A DNA stretch of 64,000 nt from Lingula anatina (Eukaryota; Brachiopoda; Lingulata; Lingulida; Lingulidae), in NCBI RefSeq assembly GCF_001039355.2, contig NW_019774670.1, forward strand, positions 391,695-455,694. Direction: 5' to 3'. Under the pieces are notes generated by a model that worked only from the letters and a program-made list of their open reading frames with translations, did not search any database and was not told the DNA's origin. This document shows, piece by piece, positions 58,567 through 64,000 of the stretch. Numbering within the stretch: position 1 is the stretch's first letter; every line of letters begins with the position of its first letter. Both the position numbers and the translations under genes were made by a program.

Positions 58567-60592
58567 GTAGGTGAGCCAAACTCCAAAAGTCTTCAAAAGA
58601 GGGTAGTAAAAGAAATTTAATGACATAAAAATTCCAAACATATCATTGAAGAGCCTAATACCTGGGGTTTATGAAACTGCTTATTAGAAAAATGAGCTCA
58701 ATTGCGAAAGTGCCCCAAAATCCAAGATGGCCGCCATCCATGGTGAATGCACAGAATTAGCATCAGTTATAAAAAGTGATTAATATTATTTCTTTGCTGA
58801 AGTGTAGAATACTTTTATTGTGTATATATTGTGGAATTATATACCTCCTGGTGATCTGTAGCAATAATTTGTCAACTGGATTCAAAATGGCCGCTTCATC
58901 CAAGATGGAGGACAATATTTCACTAATTTTTGCAATTAAGTCATGTTTTCTTAAATCTAGAATTTCTTATAACCATGATATAAGCAAACTGTCATCACAT
59001 ATAGCTTTTCTATAATATTTCACACATTTCTGTTGTCTGCATGCACAATGGAGGCTTTTTGATGAAGAGAAAAATCCAAATGAGGGTAATGGTATAAGGG
59101 ATTTATGGTGGCCATATTGTGTGTTTCTATAAGCATTAAGCCTTCATTTTGTATATACATAGTAAAAATGCAGTTATTAGGGTAGAGTATCTATATTTTA
59201 TGGAATTTTGCTTCTAAAAGATTGAAAGAAATTCTGACTTAAAGAAAGAAGGATTAAATTGCAATATTGGTAAAATTTTGGCTACCATCTTGGAAAGAGT
59301 GGCCATATTGGATTAATAGGCAGTCTGTAATTAACCTTTATAAAATTAAAACAAGTGTACTTTACCCAAATATTATAAAATGAAAGTATAATGTACTTTA
59401 TTAAATCAGATATACCAACTTTTGATATGATACATGTTTTGCCTTTGTCTCATGTTGGTAAGGGGTGTGTGGCAGCCATATTGGATTTTTCTCTAATCAT
59501 CAAACTTAAATTCTGTATTCAGATAGTAAATTGATTGAAAGTCATTTTAGATTACAGAAAACATGACTTCATTGTTAAAACTTGTGAAAATTTGGCCGCC
59601 ATCTTGGATAAGGTAGCCATCTTGGATTGAGGTAGCTTTTTGAATTTGCCTTTAAAATATTGAAACTATTCCTCTTTACCCAAAAGTTGTAAAACAGAAA
59701 TAGCATTCGCTTCATTAAAGTAGATATTTGAACTTTTCTATAAAAGACAGATGGTACCCTTCCCGCACGAAAACGAAGTAGATACTCCAGTGCAGTAGAC
59801 TACTGCAATCATACTGCAAACATGCTTCAAATCTGCTCCGATGTGGGAGCTAATTAGCATATTTGAAACATGCTTCTATCATGCTGCTAATCTACTGCAT
59901 TAATGCTCCTCCTCTGTACAACCCTATGTAATTTTTGAAGTAGAGTTGCAGTAGGCTATACTGCATTTCTACTGCAAATATGCTCCACACCACTACTGCG
60001 TTTATGCTTCTTTGCTACTTCGATACTACTATATTTTCTTGCGGGTTTACTCATAATGGTAAGGCGTGTGTGGCGGCCATATAGGATTTTTTTGCAATCA
60101 CAAAGCCTCTATACTATACATAGATGGTACAAATGCAGGTAATAGCAGAGGGAATCTTTATTTGATAAATGTTTGCTCATATCATGTTTGAAATAAATTC
60201 TAGATCAATGAAAAGATGATTTAATTGCAAAAAATGTTGAAATATTGGCCGCCATCTTGAATAGAGCGCCATTTTGAATCCAATTGATCAATTCCTGCTA
60301 CAGATCATCAGACAGTACATATTTCCACAATGTATGGACAATAAAAAACATCTACCCTGAAACAAATTGAAAATATCAAGCATTTTTCACAATTTATGCG
60401 TTTATTGCATATTCATAAGGGATGGCGGCCATCTTGGATTTTTGGGCTCTTTCGCAATTGAGCCCATTTGTCCAATAAGCAGAGTCATAAACCTCAGATA
60501 TCAGGCTATCCGACCATATATTCGAAAATTTTATATCATAAAAATTTTTTCGCCATTTTTTTAGCCTTGGCTCCCCTACTAAACCCGTTTAC
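58567..60592. mobile_element. Fold-back type transposon with about 200-bp inverted ends and a repeated GGCCGCCATCTTGG motif
   Basis: The left arm (58567-58740: AGGTGAGCCAA, GGTTTATGAAACTGCTTATT, GCTCAATTGCGAAAG) is inverted at the right (60420-60592). The motif (G)GCGGCCATCTTGGATT or its complement occurs about a dozen times in both orientations (near 58722, 58886, 58900, 59108, 59288, 59307, 59472, 59595, 59615, 60074, 60248, 60425). No coding sequence is recognisable; a 79-codon frame at 58776 has no family features. It sits in the intron of type II copy c. Confidence 0.7.
59762..60045. mobile_element. 284-bp MITE nested in the fold-back element
   Basis: The ends are CCCGCACGAAAA and its inverted counterpart TTTTCTTGCGGG. 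The interior is built of repeated ACTGCA / GTAGTA / ATGCTTC words. The host sequence resumes after it (TCATAATGGTAAGG), matching the parallel repeat at 59450. Confidence 0.6.
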
Positions 60593-61019
60593 AAACTAAG
60601 TACAATACCTGTAAAGTCAAAAGCGGCAAAATGCTTTTTGAAAGCATTATCTACGCCAAGTCATATGTTATCCAAGTTCCATAGTATTTAAAAAATCATG
60701 AGAAAAATCGAACCTTCGACCCAGACAAAGATAATTCCCAGAACAATAAAATAAAAATGCATGGTCTTCCAGATTGTTTACTAACTCTAAATGCACCATA
60801 AGATGAACTGTCTGTTGCAGCTAGAATCCACAACATGTATGGATCCTTCACTAATCTCTCTCTCTCTCTCTCTCACCTTTGACCAACACTTTCCCTTTAC
60901 ATGGCGGCGGCCACGGTTAGGAGAGCAGCGAATAGAACCAACTTCATCATCTTGGCCTGAAAAGAGATGTAGTCTGCGGACTTTAGGAGAAGGACTCGGA
61001 TCTTGACGGACGACGTAGT

Positions 61020-61056
61020 CTGTCAAAACTTAACCAAGGCAGCTATTTTATAACGT
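61020..61056 (-). promoter_or_regulatory. Core promoter of type II copy c
   Basis: TATAAAAT (61045-61052 on the minus strand) followed by AGCTGCCTTGGTTAAGTTTT. Confidence 0.65.
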
Positions 61057-62387
61057 GAGAGCACTGGAGCTATCTTGATGGAGGGGTGTATCGTTAAATA
61101 ACGCCTAAGCCAAAGTAAAGCAAAGGACGCATTGAATCAGCTAATGCATGTAAGTCAATCCTCTCTCTCTAATCCCTCCCTCTCAATCACACACACATAA
61201 ACACACACGCACACACACTCTGTCTCTCAGTGTGTGAGTTCAAGTCAATCCTCTCTCTCTCCCCTCCCTCCCTCCCTCCCTCCCTCCTCTCTCTCTCTCA
61301 CTCACTCCCAAACACACACACTCTCTCAGTGCGTGTTTTTGTGTGTTTTGCGAGAGTTCATTATCAAATAAATGCGGCTATGTTCCATTTCCACATAGGC
61401 GATGCTTTAATAAACTAGTAGAGATGAATGCTAAATCGCATACTAGCCCAATCTTTTACACATATGGGAATAAACTATCATGAATGAATTAAAGTTTGCA
61501 TGTATCGAGCTTTCTTAAGTATACGGTTAAGAAGAAAATGGCCCTTTTGTTTGTTTGGTTTTATTTTTATCTTATATGCTTGAAATGAGGATTGCATAAT
61601 ACACTGCATTTTAAAAATTCATTCCTTTCCTGACAATATGAGCGTTTTTACGTCCCTGTGTGAAACAGAGAGAGAAAGAGAGAGAGAGAAAGAGATTTCG
61701 GAGGCGGCCGGTTTAACTGCATTTGTGCCATTTCCATCCAATTCACGTACCGCCATGAAGCTCACAATTGCATAATTGATGCCAACCCGTTTAAGCCTAT
61801 CGTCTGTCATAAATTGTAGTGCTGCAATAAACAAAGTCTTTTCAGTTTACCCCAAGCACTTTTTATCTAATGAAACACTCGTAAAATCTATCATGTCCTG
61901 ACCTGAATGACTTGCCACCTTTGTGATAAGAAGACAGACAAGATATTCTTTTACGTTATTTTCATTGGGTATGGTTTATTTAGCAGCATTCATCAAGTTC
62001 ATTACCATTGGTTCGTTACTACCAGTTGCTTTTGAAAAAAAAAAGAAAAAAGGAAATATGTTTGCTAAGATGAAATAGTCTCTTTTCTGAGACCTATGGA
62101 AAATTACCACTCAACTGCTTCTCCTTGACAGTATGTTATTGGAAATCTCCTTTTCTTGTCACAATGAAGTAAGGGGGCGTTTGGGCACATTTTGTTTCCT
62201 TCTCAAATTTCATTAGAATTCGAAGAGGGACAACAAAGGTATGCAGCGGTGACATAAGTGGGAATTTTGGAGGTCTCTTTGCATTTTAAACCATGTATGA
62301 GGATTTCAGAAATCACACCCATCTGTTGAAAAATTATATTTTGGTCAGTGATTTGGACGGCATGTTTTATCTAAGTGTGTGTGTGTA

Positions 62388-62423
<36 letters not shown>

Positions 62424-62818
62424 GGAGAGAGAAAGAGAGAGACAGATTGAAGTATCCACACTTACCCATCAAGTTCAGGTGATCATTCTGATTCAATTTA
62501 CATGTATAAAAGAATGACTACAGGCGGACGCTCAATGCACGTGTAGTCAGCGGGAGCGCTGGACCTATCTTGAAGGAGGGAAGAGTCGTTAAATAACGCC
62601 TCTGTTAAATTAAAGCATATTATGCGTTAAAGTTTCTGCTAATTAAGAATAACTGTTTATACATTTTACACAACTGAAGATAGAAACGCTTATCCACCTA
62701 ATGTTTGTGATGATGGAATTGTTATAACGCATGCAAGTCAATCCTCCCTCTCCACTCCCCCCTCTCCCTCCTTTTCTATCTCTCTCTCTCGTCCCTCCCT
62801 CTCAATCACACACACATA

Positions 62819-62860
<42 letters not shown>

Positions 62861-64000
62861 CTCTCAGTGTGTTTTTTTGTGTTTTTTGCGAGAGTTCATT
62901 ATCAAATAAATGCTGCTACGTTCCATTTCCACATAGGCGATGTTTTAACAAACTAGTAGAGATGAATGTTAAATTGCATACTAGCCCAATCTTTTACACA
63001 TATAGGAATAAACTATCATGAATGAATAAGTTTCCATGTATTGAGCTTTCTTAAGAATGCGGTTACGAAGAAAATGGCCCTTTTATTTGTTTCGTTTTAT
63101 TTTTATCTTATATTCTTGAAATGAGGATTGCATAATGCACTGCTTTTTAAAAATTCATTCCTTTCCTGACAGTATGAGCGTTTTTACGTCCTGGAGGCGT
63201 CTGGTTCAACTGCATTTGTGCCATTTCCATCCAATTCACGTACCGCCATGAAGCTCACAATTACATAATTGATGCCAACCCGTTTAAGCCTATCGTCTGT
63301 CATAAATTGTAGTGCTGCAATAAACAAAGTCTTTCATTTTACCCCAAGCACTTTTTATGTAATGAAACATCGTAAAATTTGTCGTGCCCTGACTTGAATG
63401 TAAGACCACCTTTGTGATGAGAAGACAAACAAGATATTTTTTTACGTTTTTTTCATTAAGTATTGTTTATTTAGCAGCAATCATCAAGTTCATTAGCTGC
63501 TTGAAATGAATGCATTGGTTCGTTACTATCAGTTGCTTATGAAAAAAACATGTAGATGTGTTTGATAAAGTAAAATAGTCTCTTTTCTGAGACCTATTGA
63601 AAATTACTTCTCAACTGCTTCTTCTTTGGCAGCATTTTATTTAAAGTCTCCTTTTCTTGTAACAATGAAGTAAGGCGGCGTTTGGGCACATTTAGTTCCC
63701 TTCTTAAATTTCTTTAGTATTCGTAGAAGGACAACTAAGGTATGCAGCGGTGACTTAAGTGGGGCTTTTGAAGGTCTCTTTGCATTTTAAGACATGTATG
63801 AAGATTTCAGAAAGTTTACCCATCTGTTGAAAAATTACATTTTTTGTTGATGGTTTGGACGGCATGTTTTATTTAAGTGTTTGCGTGTGTGTGTGTGCTT
63901 GAGAGTGATAGAAAGAGAGACTGATTGAAGTTACCACCCTAATCCATCAGGTTCAGGTACCAGTATGCCTTAAAGCAGACAAGCACATCTTACTGGCACC
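61057..64000. repeat. Tandem microsatellite repeat units to the window edge
   Basis: Two and a half units (about 61130-62530 and 62530-64000) run with (CT)n/(CA)n, (GA)n and (GT)n(GA)n tracts. One copy (63185-63200) has lost its middle (GA)n tract completely. By analogy with 12420-15170, a further type I gene may lie just beyond the right edge. No coding sequence is visible inside. Confidence 0.65.

Larger units (their letters stand above)
58119..60950 (-). pseudogene. Type II Gly/Tyr-rich secreted protein gene, copy c (broken)
   Basis: Exon 1 (60877-60950) reads MMKLVLFAALLTVAAAM-stop; TAA replaces the TAT of copy b. Exon 2 (58119-58287) is in the correct phase with exon 1 at its start (TYMYGYQPDRYGYGYKPDDY) but has lost five bases after SRR, giving a shifted tail. 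The donor GTGAGT is intact. The intron is enlarged to 2.6 kb by the fold-back element at 58567-60592. The promoter keeps a good TATA box. No third exon is seen. Confidence 0.7.

Noticed and set aside
1-64000. tRNA, rRNA or other structural RNA genes
   Set aside because: No cloverleaf with A/B boxes or rRNA-like segment was recognised by eye. A tRNAscan or Rfam search would be decisive.

Overview
The window reads as AT-rich animal nuclear DNA. It has introns, TATA-box promoters, AATAAA signals, many (CT)n/(GA)n/(GT)n microsatellites, a CR1/L2-type LINE and several DNA transposons. There are no bacterial-style gene blocks. The host genes encode short secreted Gly/Tyr-rich proteins of the YGYQPGGYG kind. 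That, with the transposon complement, suggests a marine lophotrochozoan, most likely a mollusc. This placement is inference; no gene here is diagnostic of species.

The core of the window is one multigene family amplified in a repeat array. Type I genes lie on the + strand. Exon 1 encodes a signal peptide and a short pro-segment ending in KR, exon 2 encodes the Gly/Tyr-rich mature part, and exon 3 is 3' UTR with AATAAA. Complete type I genes are at 17459-18870, 31747-33215 and 51804-53430. Orphan or partial first exons are at 15945, 16292, 37012 and 42642. Type II genes lie on the - strand (11456-12261, 25180-26704, 58119-60950), with orphan first exons at 38004 and 43619. Types I and II share exon structure, core promoter and 3' exon. 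All type II copies carry lesions. Type II and type I copies are arranged divergently, with 3-5 kb of microsatellite-rich repeat units between them, followed by a 48-bp minisatellite.

Region by region: 1-4775 holds TTAA-flanked transposons and a short tandem repeat. 4776-10296 holds a repeat unit and a 3.8-kb long-inverted-repeat transposon carrying a dead PIN-like/CXC-domain gene. 10297-18870 holds type II copy a, microsatellite units, and type I copies A, B and C. 18579-25327 is a near-identical direct duplication with minisatellites. 25180-33215 holds type II copy b, a TA-flanked MITE, a truncated LINE and type I gene D. 34257-45491 is a second near-identical duplication with convergent orphan exons and an 8-bp-TSD element. 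45492-53430 holds repeat units and type I gene H. 54570-64000 holds a minisatellite, a Tc1-like fragment, type II copy c interrupted by a fold-back element, and more repeat units.

Five single N bases (4696, 21837, 39873, 47950, 56843) interrupt the sequence. Four of them lie at or next to the seam between two nearly identical direct copies. This looks like unmerged haplotype or contig overlaps, so the true gene number is probably lower than the count read at face value.
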